NCBI RefSeq assembly: GCF_030915405.1
Contig: NZ_CP133262.1
Coordinates: 5,051,001 to 5,115,000, forward strand
Direction of reading: 5' to 3'
Length of the DNA: 64,000 nt
DNA from: Neobacillus nitrireducens
GTDB taxonomy: Bacteria > Bacillota > Bacilli > Bacillales > Cytobacillaceae
Position numbers and translations under genes: made by a program. This document shows, in pieces, positions 44,963-52,304 of the stretch (its first letter is position 1; every line of letters starts with the position of its first letter). The notes under the pieces were generated by a model. The model worked only from the letters and a program-made list of their open reading frames with translations, was not told the origin of the DNA and ran no database searches.

Positions 44963-45451
44963 ATGATTCATATTGTTAAACGTGGTGAAACGCTGAATAT
45001 AATTTCTGCTAATTATCGCGTAAGCCTTCAACATCTTTATGCAGCAAATCCCGGGGTCGGGCATTTACAAGTCGGCCAAAGAATCCAGATTCCTGGTTTA
45101 CCAGAGCCCAATACCATTCCTTATTCCATTCAAATATCTGTTGGAAAACGAAAACTTACATTATATAACAATGGCAGGCTAGTGAAAATTTTTCCGATTG
45201 CTGTGGGAAAGATGCTGACCAATACACCGACGGGGGATTTCGTGATTGTCAATCGACAGTATCATCCTGGGGGGCCATTCGGAGTATTGTGGCTTTCCTT
45301 ATCAAAACAGGGCTATGGGATTCACGGCACCAACGATCCTAGTTCGATAGGAAAAGCGGTCTCCCATGGTTGTGTAAGAATGTATAATCGGGATGTTCTT
45401 CAACTGGCTGATATGGTTCCCAATGGAACGAGAGTTACTATCCGTCCCTAA
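44963..45451 (+). CDS. ykuD: L,D-transpeptidase YkuD with LysM domain
   Basis: 162 residues. LysM (1-50: IHIVKRGETLNIISANYRV) is followed by the YkuD domain (about 55-162), with GIHGTNDPSSIG and the catalytic SHGCVRMYNRD. It has no signal peptide, as in B. subtilis YkuD, a spore-associated L,D-transpeptidase that makes 3-3 peptidoglycan crosslinks. Length matches YkuD (164). Confidence 0.88.
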   Translation: MIHIVKRGETLNIISANYRVSLQHLYAANPGVGHLQVGQRIQIPGLPEPNTIPYSIQISVGKRKLTLYNNGRLVKIFPIAVGKMLTNTPTGDFVIVNRQYHPGGPFGVLWLSLSKQGYGIHGTNDPSSIGKAVSHGCVRMYNRDVLQLADMVPNGTRVTIRP

Positions 45452-45453
45452 AA

Positions 45454-45489
45454 AGTCCCACCTTCTAAAGGTAGAAGGTGGGACTCATT
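45454..45489 (+). terminator. rho-independent terminator after ykuD
   Basis: A 14-bp perfect stem, 45454-45467 with 45472-45485, loop AAGG, then CATTTTACTT. Confidence 0.75.
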
Positions 45490-45493
45490 TTAC

Positions 45494-45595
45494 TTATTTA
45501 TAGATTACAATTGAACCAACCGATTTGTCTTTGGATTGCCCATTTACACGAACTTTAAGTCCGAAGTTACCGATATTCCGACGGAAAATAATAAT
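45494..45595 (-). pseudogene. C-terminal remnant of an unidentified protein gene
   Basis: Read on the minus strand, 33 codons ending in TAA give a protein-like stretch including NIGNFGLKVRVNGQ and SVGSIVIYK. There is no ATG, GTG or TTG start with a ribosome site, and an in-frame stop lies just upstream. This fits the tail of a gene whose front was lost. I do not recognise the family; chance is possible. Confidence 0.35.
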
Positions 45596-45667
45596 TTAAT
45601 ATTTACAAAAAAATATATAAAAGTGATAGAATTTAAATTGTGAACAGCATAAAGGGGGACTAATCAT

Positions 45668-46609
45668 TTGAAAAAAGTTTATATCATCCATGAAAATAAC
45701 GACTGGACCATTCATCTAACTAAACGTTTAGACGAACTAGAAGTGCCCTATGAAGAATGGCATCTGGACAACGGACGTCTTGATCTATCAAAAGAACCTC
45801 CAGAAGGAGTTTTTTATAACCGGATGAGTGCCTCCTCACATACGAGAGGGCACCGTTTTGCACCAGAATTTGCTGGACAAGTACTTGCTTGGCTTGAAAC
45901 CCATGGTCGAAGGGTATTCAATGGTTCACGGGCGCTTCAGCTGGAAGTTAGTAAAGTTATCCAATACTTAGAATTAAATAAATTTGGGATTCAAACACCT
46001 CGGACCATTGCAGCTGTCGGGAAGGGCCAAATCCTTGAGGCAGCAGCGGAATTTATCGATAAACCCTTTATTACAAAACACAACCGGGCCGGGAAAGGGC
46101 TAGGGGTGCAGCTTTTTCAATCGTTAAATGGATTAAAAAACTATGTAGACGGGCCAGCATTTGAGGAACCGGTGGATGGGGTTACCCTAATTCAAGATTA
46201 CATACAAGCACCGGAGAGTTTTATAACTCGCTGCGAATTTATCGGTGGGAAATTCGTGTATGCAGTCAAAGTAGATACAACGGAAGGATTTCAATTATGT
46301 CCGGCTGATGCCTGCCAGATTGGTGATTTATTCTGTCCAGTGGGTGAAGAGAAGGAATCGAAACCAAAGTTTGAAATCATTGATGGTTTTTCAGACCCGA
46401 TAATTAAAAAGTATGAACAGGTACTCACAGCAAACCACATTCAAGTGGCTGGAATCGAATTTATTCGTGATACAGCAGGTGATATTTATACCTATGATAT
46501 CAATACGAATACGAATTATAATTCTGAGGCAGAAGAAATAGCTGGAAAATTTGGTATGTTAGAGCTTGCTAAGTATTTGAAAGTGGAACTTGACCGATTG
46601 ATTGGGTAA
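45668..46609 (+). CDS. ATP-grasp domain protein (RimK-like)
   Basis: 313 residues. The N-terminal domain contains VFYNRMSASSHTRGH. The ATP-grasp core runs from about residue 95: KPFITKHNRAGKGLGVQLF is the ATP-binding loop, FVYAVKVDTTEGFQLCPADAC is an insertion, and VAGIEFIRDTAGDIYTYDINTNTNYN carries the Mg2+ Glu and Asn. It probably ligates an amino acid or similar to an acceptor carboxylate; the acceptor is unknown. Start is the TTG at 45668 behind AAGGGGG. Confidence 0.8.
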   Translation: MKKVYIIHENNDWTIHLTKRLDELEVPYEEWHLDNGRLDLSKEPPEGVFYNRMSASSHTRGHRFAPEFAGQVLAWLETHGRRVFNGSRALQLEVSKVIQYLELNKFGIQTPRTIAAVGKGQILEAAAEFIDKPFITKHNRAGKGLGVQLFQSLNGLKNYVDGPAFEEPVDGVTLIQDYIQAPESFITRCEFIGGKFVYAVKVDTTEGFQLCPADACQIGDLFCPVGEEKESKPKFEIIDGFSDPIIKKYEQVLTANHIQVAGIEFIRDTAGDIYTYDINTNTNYNSEAEEIAGKFGMLELAKYLKVELDRLIG

Positions 46610-46621
46610 TAAAAACAACAT

Positions 46622-46656
46622 AAAAAGCCAGTCGCTACAATTGGACTGGCTTTTTG
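46622..46656. terminator. bidirectional terminator between convergent genes
   Basis: Stem AAAAAGCCAGTC / GACTGGCTTTTT, 12 perfect pairs. Confidence 0.85.
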
Positions 46657-46686
46657 CTGTTGTTATGTTAATGTGCTTTGCCTTAA

Positions 46687-47220
46687 TTATTCTGCTTTAG
46701 CTGCTTGAATTTGTAAGCTGATTTTCACTTTGTCAGCTACAAGGACACCGCCAGTTTCGAGGGCTGCATTCCATACTAGACCATATTGGGAACGACTTAT
46801 TGTGCCTTCTGCGCTGAAGCCAACTTTTTCATTACCCCATGGATCTTTTCCTTGGCCTTCAAATGTAACTGCGAAAGTTTCTGGTTTAGTTACGCTGCGA
46901 AGTGTTAAATCACCAGTTACATTATATTCTCCATCATCTGTTTTTTCGATAGCAGTTGCTTTAAAAGTCATGGCTGGGTGATTTTCAACATCAAAGAAAT
47001 CTGCTGAAACCAAGTGTGCATCGCGATCTTGATTACGAGTGTCTACACTTGCCGTATCAATTGAAAATTCAATGCTTGCAGTTGTTAAATCGGTTGGATC
47101 TGCTTCAATTGTGGCATTAAACTTGTTGAAAGTACCTTTTACATTTGCAATCATCATGTGACGTACGGAAAAATCTACACTGCTGTGTGATGCATCTAAA
47201 GCCCATTTAGTATTTGTCAT
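46687..47220 (-). CDS. YceI family protein
   Basis: 177 residues, lipocalin-like beta barrel. Motifs WALDASHSSVDFSVRHMMI, FNATIEADPTDL, HLVSADFFDVENHPAMTF and GDLTLRSVTKPET are the family signature. Family members bind polyisoprenoid-type lipids. It has no signal peptide, as in other Bacillus YceI proteins. GGAGG precedes the ATG. A perfect SigA promoter and an inverted repeat lie upstream, indicating a strong, repressor-controlled gene, possibly stress induced. Confidence 0.88.
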   Translation of the reverse strand: MTNTKWALDASHSSVDFSVRHMMIANVKGTFNKFNATIEADPTDLTTASIEFSIDTASVDTRNQDRDAHLVSADFFDVENHPAMTFKATAIEKTDDGEYNVTGDLTLRSVTKPETFAVTFEGQGKDPWGNEKVGFSAEGTISRSQYGLVWNAALETGGVLVADKVKISLQIQAAKAE

Positions 47221-47256
47221 TTTAATTTTCCTCCAATATGCTTGTTTTTAATTTGT

Positions 47257-47321
47257 TTATCTTGAAACTGAAATAACTTAATTCGAGATAAATTATATGT
47301 TGTTGACCAACTAATTGTCAA
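47257..47321 (-). promoter_or_regulatory. strong SigA promoter of the YceI gene with operator-like repeats
   Basis: Minus strand: TTGACA (47316-47321), 18-base spacer, TATAAT (47292-47297), start near 47285. TTATCTTGAA (47257-47266) and TTCGAGATAA (47282-47291) are inverted arms (9 of 10) covering the start. The TTCGAGATAA arm equals half of the MhqR-type box as I recall it. A smaller repeat, TTGAC-N9-GTCAA, overlaps the -35. Confidence 0.55.
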
Positions 47322-47389
47322 TTAGATTATATAAATTTTTTTTGAATTTTCACGAATACTATCTCTAGAGGACTAAATGAATTTAGATG

Positions 47390-47507
47390 AAAAAAAAAAC
47401 GCCCATAAGGCGTTTGTTAATTACATGCAAAAAACTCCTTGATAATGTAGAAGGAGCATGATAAAATGACTATTGGCATAAATATTTAAAGATGATTAAC
47501 TGATAAA
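47390..47507 (-). ncRNA. candidate small RNA
   Basis: An extended -10 (TG-T-TATAAT; hexamer 47514-47519, minus strand) predicts a start near 47507. About 115 bases on is a strong terminator: AAACGCC / GGCGTTT (arms 47397-47403 and 47409-47415) followed by about ten Ts (47390-47399). The transcript contains a hairpin CTCCTT-N10-AAGGAG that hides a Shine-Dalgarno-like sequence, followed 8 bases later by ATG-TAA (start codon next to stop). There is no longer frame, so it is probably non-coding. It lies in the 360-base gap between the divergent YceI and helD genes. Confidence 0.5.
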
Positions 47508-47582
47508 ATACCTATTATAACATTATCACAAAATGATTCGATTGTCAACAAATGACCAAAACTTTATCTGGAGAGTGGTTGG

Positions 47583-49919
47583 ATGAGCGATTTACAGAGC
47601 AAAGACTGGCAAATGGAACAAAGAAGAGTGACCACGGTTGTAAATGAAATCGATAAAAAAATAAATAAGTTAAAGATAAATGCCGGGAAAGTAGGCTCTG
47701 ATGTTCTCGAAATTAGAAAAGATTTTTGGGAAGACGTAACGGTCAATATGGATGAACCAGATGATATGATAGAAACGGCAGCAAGTATCAAACAACAGGC
47801 CGAGTTGCTCTCTGAACGGGAGAGGACCCATAAACATTTAGATAAACATCTCAAAACCTTATCAAGGTTAAAGTATTCCCCTTACTTCGGGCGGATAGAT
47901 TTTTTAGAAAAAGGTGAAGAATCTGGCGATCAAGTATACCTAGGAATTGCATCGTTAATGGATGAGCATGATGAAAACTTCTTGATTTATGACTGGCGTG
48001 CACCTATATCAAGCATTTATTATGACTACTCTCCTGGACCTGCCCAATATAAAACCCCTGAAGGAACGATTGAAGGGGAAATGAACTTAAAACGTCAATT
48101 TATTATTAGAGCTTCAGAAATTAAAGGAATGTTTGATACCGGCGTAACTATTGGCGATGAAATGCTGCAGGAGGTACTTGGAAATAATGCGAGTACTCAA
48201 ATGAAGAGTATTGTTGCCACCATTCAACGAGAACAAAATGAAATTATTCGTAATGAACGCGCGAAAATACTGATCGTCCAAGGGGTAGCTGGAAGTGGTA
48301 AAACATCAGCTGCGCTGCAACGTGTTGCCTACTTGCTCTATCGTTATCGCGGAACATTAAATTCGGAAAACATTATGCTATTTTCGCCGAACCCGTTGTT
48401 TAATAGCTATGTAGCAACAGTATTACCTGAGTTGGGTGAAGAAAATATGCAGCAATCCACTTTCCAGGAATATTTAAATTCCCGATTAGGAAGAGAATTT
48501 CATATTGAAGATCCCTTTACGCAAATGGAATATTTGTTAAGTGGGGATGATCAAGAAAAGGAATATCATATAAGAGTTGAAGGAATTCGTTTTAAAGCAA
48601 GCCTTGATTTTAAAAGTATCATTGATCGATATACACAAGGTTTAGTGAAAAAAGGACTAATTTTTAGGGATTTATCATTTAGGGGAGATGTATTAATTTC
48701 TAAAAAGGAAATTCATGACTATTTTTATTCACTGGAAGAAGGCATTAGCATCCCAAACCGGATGCAGCTTGTTAAGGAATGGCTTTTAAGAGATTTAAAG
48801 CGAAAGGTTAGACAAGAACGGTCGAGAAGTTGGGTGGAGGAAGAAGTCCAATATCTTGATAAAGAGGATTTTATGGAGGTATTTAAAAAGCTGCAGGAAA
48901 AAAATCAGTTTTCTGAAAATACCTTTGATGATTTTGAACAGGAGCAGAAACTCCTTGCAGAAATGATCGTGAAAGAAAAATTCAAACCATTATTTGTAAG
49001 AGTAAAAAGTTTGCGGTTTATTGATACACCTAAGATTTATCGTCAGCTTTTTAAATATGCTGAATATATGGATGAACGCTTGCCTATAGATTGGGAACAA
49101 ATTAGCAATCAGACAGTTGGAAAACTTAAGGAGATGGAAATTCCTTATGAAGATGCCACACCATATGTGTATCTCCAGGATTTGATTGAAGGTCGGAAGA
49201 ACAAGTCTGCCATTCGTCATATTTTTATTGATGAAGCGCAGGATTACTCTCCATTACAGTTTGCTTTCATCCAAAAGTTATTTCCATTTAGCAAAATGAC
49301 ATTACTTGGTGATTTTAATCAAGCGATATTTTCTGGTGCCACTGGTGCGGAAACCGTATTATCAGACCTAAATATCTCAGGAGAGACAATCGAATCGTTT
49401 GTCCTTACCAAAACCTATCGATCAACAAAAGAGATTGTAAACTTTACCAGTTCGTTGATTGAGGGTGGGGAAAATATTGTCCCCTTTAACCGTCCAGGCA
49501 GAAAGCCATTAGTAACCATTGTTAGACCTAATGAAATAATTGAACAAGTAATTAAGAAAATTAAAGATTTTCAAAATGAAGGCCATCGAACCATAGCCAT
49601 AATCTGCAGGACAGCAGATGAAAGCAAAAGGGCTTTTGAAGCACTCAAAACGGATATTCCGCTTCATCTAATTGAGAAGGGGACAATTTCCTATGAAAAA
49701 GGTATTCTCGTCATCCCATCCTATCTTGCTAAAGGAATTGAATTCGATGCGGTTGTTTTGTATGATTGTTCTCAATATAAAAAAGAAAGTGAACGGAAAT
49801 TATTTTATACTGTCTGCACAAGGGCGATGCATGAACTACACATGATTTCGACAGCCGGGATAAGTCCGCTAATGGAGGTTGCACCTAAAGATACTTACTC
49901 ACTAGATAGTAAAAATTAA
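47583..49919 (+). CDS. helD: RNA polymerase recycling motor HelD (UvrD/Rep-type)
   Basis: 778 residues. The N-terminal coiled coil (about 1-110), which enters the RNA polymerase secondary channel, is followed by DWRAPISSIYYDY, Walker A GVAGSGKTSAAL (about 237), Walker B IFIDEAQDYSPLQ, GDFNQAIFSG, the helicase motif TKTYRSTKEIV, and motif VI-like KLFYTVCTRAMHEL near the end. Length matches B. subtilis HelD (774). It frees stalled RNA polymerase from DNA using ATP. GGAGAG is the ribosome site. Confidence 0.9.
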   Translation: MSDLQSKDWQMEQRRVTTVVNEIDKKINKLKINAGKVGSDVLEIRKDFWEDVTVNMDEPDDMIETAASIKQQAELLSERERTHKHLDKHLKTLSRLKYSPYFGRIDFLEKGEESGDQVYLGIASLMDEHDENFLIYDWRAPISSIYYDYSPGPAQYKTPEGTIEGEMNLKRQFIIRASEIKGMFDTGVTIGDEMLQEVLGNNASTQMKSIVATIQREQNEIIRNERAKILIVQGVAGSGKTSAALQRVAYLLYRYRGTLNSENIMLFSPNPLFNSYVATVLPELGEENMQQSTFQEYLNSRLGREFHIEDPFTQMEYLLSGDDQEKEYHIRVEGIRFKASLDFKSIIDRYTQGLVKKGLIFRDLSFRGDVLISKKEIHDYFYSLEEGISIPNRMQLVKEWLLRDLKRKVRQERSRSWVEEEVQYLDKEDFMEVFKKLQEKNQFSENTFDDFEQEQKLLAEMIVKEKFKPLFVRVKSLRFIDTPKIYRQLFKYAEYMDERLPIDWEQISNQTVGKLKEMEIPYEDATPYVYLQDLIEGRKNKSAIRHIFIDEAQDYSPLQFAFIQKLFPFSKMTLLGDFNQAIFSGATGAETVLSDLNISGETIESFVLTKTYRSTKEIVNFTSSLIEGGENIVPFNRPGRKPLVTIVRPNEIIEQVIKKIKDFQNEGHRTIAIICRTADESKRAFEALKTDIPLHLIEKGTISYEKGILVIPSYLAKGIEFDAVVLYDCSQYKKESERKLFYTVCTRAMHELHMISTAGISPLMEVAPKDTYSLDSKN

Positions 49920-49978
49920 TCTCCAATATCAATCTATGCACCATCCATTCGCACGAAATGGATAACCTTTATCGAAAA

Positions 49979-50013
49979 TCAAAAACCAGCAGAATCGACT
50001 TCTGCTGGTTTTT
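49979..50013. terminator. bidirectional terminator
   Basis: Stem CAAAAACCAGCAGAA / TTCTGCTGGTTTTTG with loop TCGAC, between helD and the small convergent gene. Confidence 0.85.
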
Positions 50014-50019
50014 GATATG

Positions 50020-50154
50020 TTATTTTTTCCATTGTTTTTGAACTTGTTCCAAGGCAAGTTGGAATATTTCGTCCTCGGATGTTTCCCGATTGGCAATGAC
50101 GTTCGTTAAATAGCTTTTTCCTTCGAAAGTTACTGTTACTTCTACTTGTACCAT
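50020..50154 (-). CDS. BA3454-family small stress-response protein
   Basis: 44 residues on the minus strand: MVQVEVTVTFEGKSYLTN, then VIANRETSEDEIFQLALEQ, ending QKQWKK. This closely resembles the short BA3454 family named for a B. anthracis stress gene. AAAAAGGAG lies 7 bases before the ATG. A longer antisense-looking frame over the same bases is a shadow. Function is unknown. Confidence 0.75.
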   Translation of the reverse strand: MVQVEVTVTFEGKSYLTNVIANRETSEDEIFQLALEQVQKQWKK

Positions 50155-50193
50155 AATAAAATCTCCTTTTTAATTTAAATTGTAGGTTGAAAA

Positions 50194-50213
50194 GTGTAAT
50201 CAAAAAATTACAC
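50194..50213. repeat. inverted repeat upstream of the small stress gene
   Basis: GTGTAAT-CAAAAA-ATTACAC, 7-base perfect arms, 40 bases upstream of the BA3454-family start codon. The arms share the core GTGTAA / TTACAC with the repeat at 9139-9152, so one regulator could bind both; chance is possible in AT-rich DNA. Confidence 0.35.
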
Positions 50214-50335
50214 AACGATTAAGTGTAGTAGGTTAATTAAATAATTATGACGATAATTGTTCGACAAAGGTTACTAAAATATACAGGTTTGATATAATTG
50301 TTTTAGAAAAAACAATAGGGAGGCAAACATTCTCC

Positions 50336-50797
50336 ATGTATTTTGAAGTGGTAAAAAAAGAAACGTTGTATATTGCACTCGAAATGATAAACTCAAATCC
50401 AGAATATAATATTTTTGAAAATGGCAAAGAGGAGAGAACACTAGCTGACATGGAAGAAGAATTCTTAAATCCGAATTCAATCAGCGCATTTATAAAGCTT
50501 GATGACACCTATATTGGATTAATTGATTACTTATTAGAGAATCCAAAGGACCATTACCCTTGGCTTGGTCTATTACTGCTACATGGTGATTATCAAGGTT
50601 ATGGTTTCGGTGCACAGGCATTTGCAATATACGAAAGTGAGATGCTCAAACGAGGTGAGAAGAGTATTAGGATTGGTGTGTTAAAAGAGAATGTAAAGGC
50701 TAAACGCTTCTGGGAATCGTTAGGATTCATCTATTATAATACTGCAACAACCCAAAAAGGTAGTGGTATTTTTTGTTATCAAAAACAAATTGGATAA
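50336..50797 (+). CDS. GNAT-family N-acetyltransferase
   Basis: 153 residues. The GNAT core is YIGLIDYLLENPKDHYPWLGLLLL (beta strands), YQGYGFGAQAFAIYESEM (acetyl-CoA pyrophosphate loop, Q-G-x-G-x-G/A variant) and NVKAKRFWESLGFIYY. Substrate unknown. AGGAGG lies 12-13 bases before the ATG, longer than usual, but no other start fits. Confidence 0.78.
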   Translation: MYFEVVKKETLYIALEMINSNPEYNIFENGKEERTLADMEEEFLNPNSISAFIKLDDTYIGLIDYLLENPKDHYPWLGLLLLHGDYQGYGFGAQAFAIYESEMLKRGEKSIRIGVLKENVKAKRFWESLGFIYYNTATTQKGSGIFCYQKQIG

Positions 50798-50816
50798 AGG
50801 TTCCAAAATCCATCCA

Positions 50817-51047
50817 TTAGATTTCTTGATACATAAATTGCTCGGCGAACAGCTGGACTTGATCTTTATCGATTTTATTTTTTTTCAGCAACGATTCTGC
50901 AATCATTACATTAGCTTGAATAGATACATTTCTTTTTAAATCGCGAATGGACACATCGCCATTCAATAATTGAATCGCTTTTTCCCTAATGCCTTGATTC
51001 TTAGATGACTTGTATAAAAGGTAGGCAATACATGTAATCTTGTCCAC
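50817..51047 (-). CDS. hypothetical small helical protein
   Basis: 76 residues, all-helical in appearance (YLLYKSSKNQGIREKAIQLL, VMIAESLLKKNKIDKDQVQ). The GTG at 51047 is 8 bases from AGAGGAG; a GTG three codons upstream overlaps that site. No family recognised. Confidence 0.55.
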   Translation of the reverse strand: MDKITCIAYLLYKSSKNQGIREKAIQLLNGDVSIRDLKRNVSIQANVMIAESLLKKNKIDKDQVQLFAEQFMYQEI

Positions 51048-51249
51048 ATCAAACACTCCTCTTACATCAAGTATTAACGATATTTTATTATTTCGACGAT
51101 TAGCTATGTTTTTCCTGCTAATATTCTGAAAATTTTAAAAAACTTTAGAGAAATTGACGCAAGGAATTGAGATTTATAGATTATTATGTTCTGCCATTCA
51201 GAAAATTCAAATAAATTATAAAAAAGAATCTTCGCGGGGGCGGTAAGGA

Positions 51250-52131
51250 ATGTTTGATTACGAAGAAGAAACACAAGCAGAATTTGAGGTGATTGGTACT
51301 AGTACAGAAGAAGGTTATTCTATTACCGATGTCAAATTTGAAAGCCCTTTCAGTGGACAAGTGTCTGCTTTTCTGTTAACTCCAGATAATGGAGGGCCGT
51401 TTCCTGCTGTAATTTTTATGCACCCAAGTCAAGGAAATAGAAAGACATTTCTTCGCGAAGCTCAAATGCTTGTAAAAAAGGGCTATATTTCACTCTTAAT
51501 CGAAACACCGTACTTTGAAGGGGATGGGGGGCAGGTGTTTGAAGAAAGGAAAGAGTTCATAAAAAGTGTTGAATTCTTAGCGGATATCCAAAAATATATT
51601 CAAACAGTAATGGATATAAGGAGGGGAATTACTCTACTTTGTAAGCTGTCGATCGTGGATGAAGCACGGATTGCATTTATTGGACATGGTTTTGGAGCGG
51701 CCATGGGCGGCGTCATAGCAGGAATTGATTCGCGAATTAATACTTTTGTCTTGATATCCGGATATGGGCAAACTTCGGAATGGCAATTGACAAGTGAACA
51801 TCCAATGGCAGCAATCATTCGTAGTTTTTTACCAACTGAACGATTTGAATATTATGTTTCAAGCCTAAGAAAATTAGATGCAATTAACTTTGTAAAAAAT
51901 GCCGCACCGGCATCGATACTCTTCCAATTCGCCACTAATGACGAGTTTATTGAACGAGACCATTCTGTTACTTTTTATGCTGCTGCAAGTTCTCCCAAAA
52001 AAATCATATGGTATGATACCGATCACCTTTTTACCAATTGTAAATCAGCTATACTGGATCGCCAAAAATGGCTTTCTGAGCATTTTTGGTTACAAGATGA
52101 CATTTTATCAAAAGAATCGACAAAAAACTAA
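51250..52131 (+). CDS. alpha/beta hydrolase-fold protein lacking the nucleophile Ser
   Basis: 293 residues, dienelactone hydrolase-like. PAVIFMHPSQGNRKTFLRE is the oxyanion-hole region and FATNDEF and DTDHLFTNC supply candidate Asp and His. The nucleophile elbow reads FIGHGFGAAMG, with Gly where the family has Ser (or Cys). The enzyme is therefore probably inactive as a hydrolase or has another role. GCGGGGGCGG precedes the ATG at 51250. Confidence 0.72.
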   Translation: MFDYEEETQAEFEVIGTSTEEGYSITDVKFESPFSGQVSAFLLTPDNGGPFPAVIFMHPSQGNRKTFLREAQMLVKKGYISLLIETPYFEGDGGQVFEERKEFIKSVEFLADIQKYIQTVMDIRRGITLLCKLSIVDEARIAFIGHGFGAAMGGVIAGIDSRINTFVLISGYGQTSEWQLTSEHPMAAIIRSFLPTERFEYYVSSLRKLDAINFVKNAAPASILFQFATNDEFIERDHSVTFYAAASSPKKIIWYDTDHLFTNCKSAILDRQKWLSEHFWLQDDILSKESTKN

Positions 52132-52167
52132 AATAAATCGTTTCCAAACGGTAATATTTGTTGAATA

Positions 52168-52280
52168 TTGCTTACTTGATATGGTATTTTATATAATGTT
52201 GAAGGGATAAAAGAAAAACGATGATAGTGCTGTGGAATTTTACCTTTCGTCCCAAAAGGATGGAAGGTTTTTGCTTTTTT
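52168..52280 (+). promoter_or_regulatory. asnS leader: promoter and terminator-like hairpin
   Basis: TTGCTT (52168-52173), 18-base spacer, TATAAT (52192-52197). A hairpin ACCTT-T-CGTCC / GGATG-G-AAGGT (about 52241-52267) with TTTTTGCTTTTTT follows, then the asnS ribosome site and ATG. It resembles the terminator arm of a T-box leader, but the T-box core (GGGTGGNACCGCG) and the stem I region are absent. It could equally end transcription from the upstream gene. Confidence 0.5.
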
Positions 52281-52304
52281 ACATAAGATCTAGGAGGAAA
52301 ACCA

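Noticed and set aside
49979..50215. 78-codon minus-strand frame between helD and the GNAT gene
   Set aside because: It overlaps a 44-residue gene in another frame that has a good ribosome site and a recognisable family, and it runs through a terminator.
52198..52304. T-box riboswitch in front of asnS
   Set aside because: The leader is only about 100 bases, has no stem I and lacks the T-box core; only the terminator-like stem resembles one.
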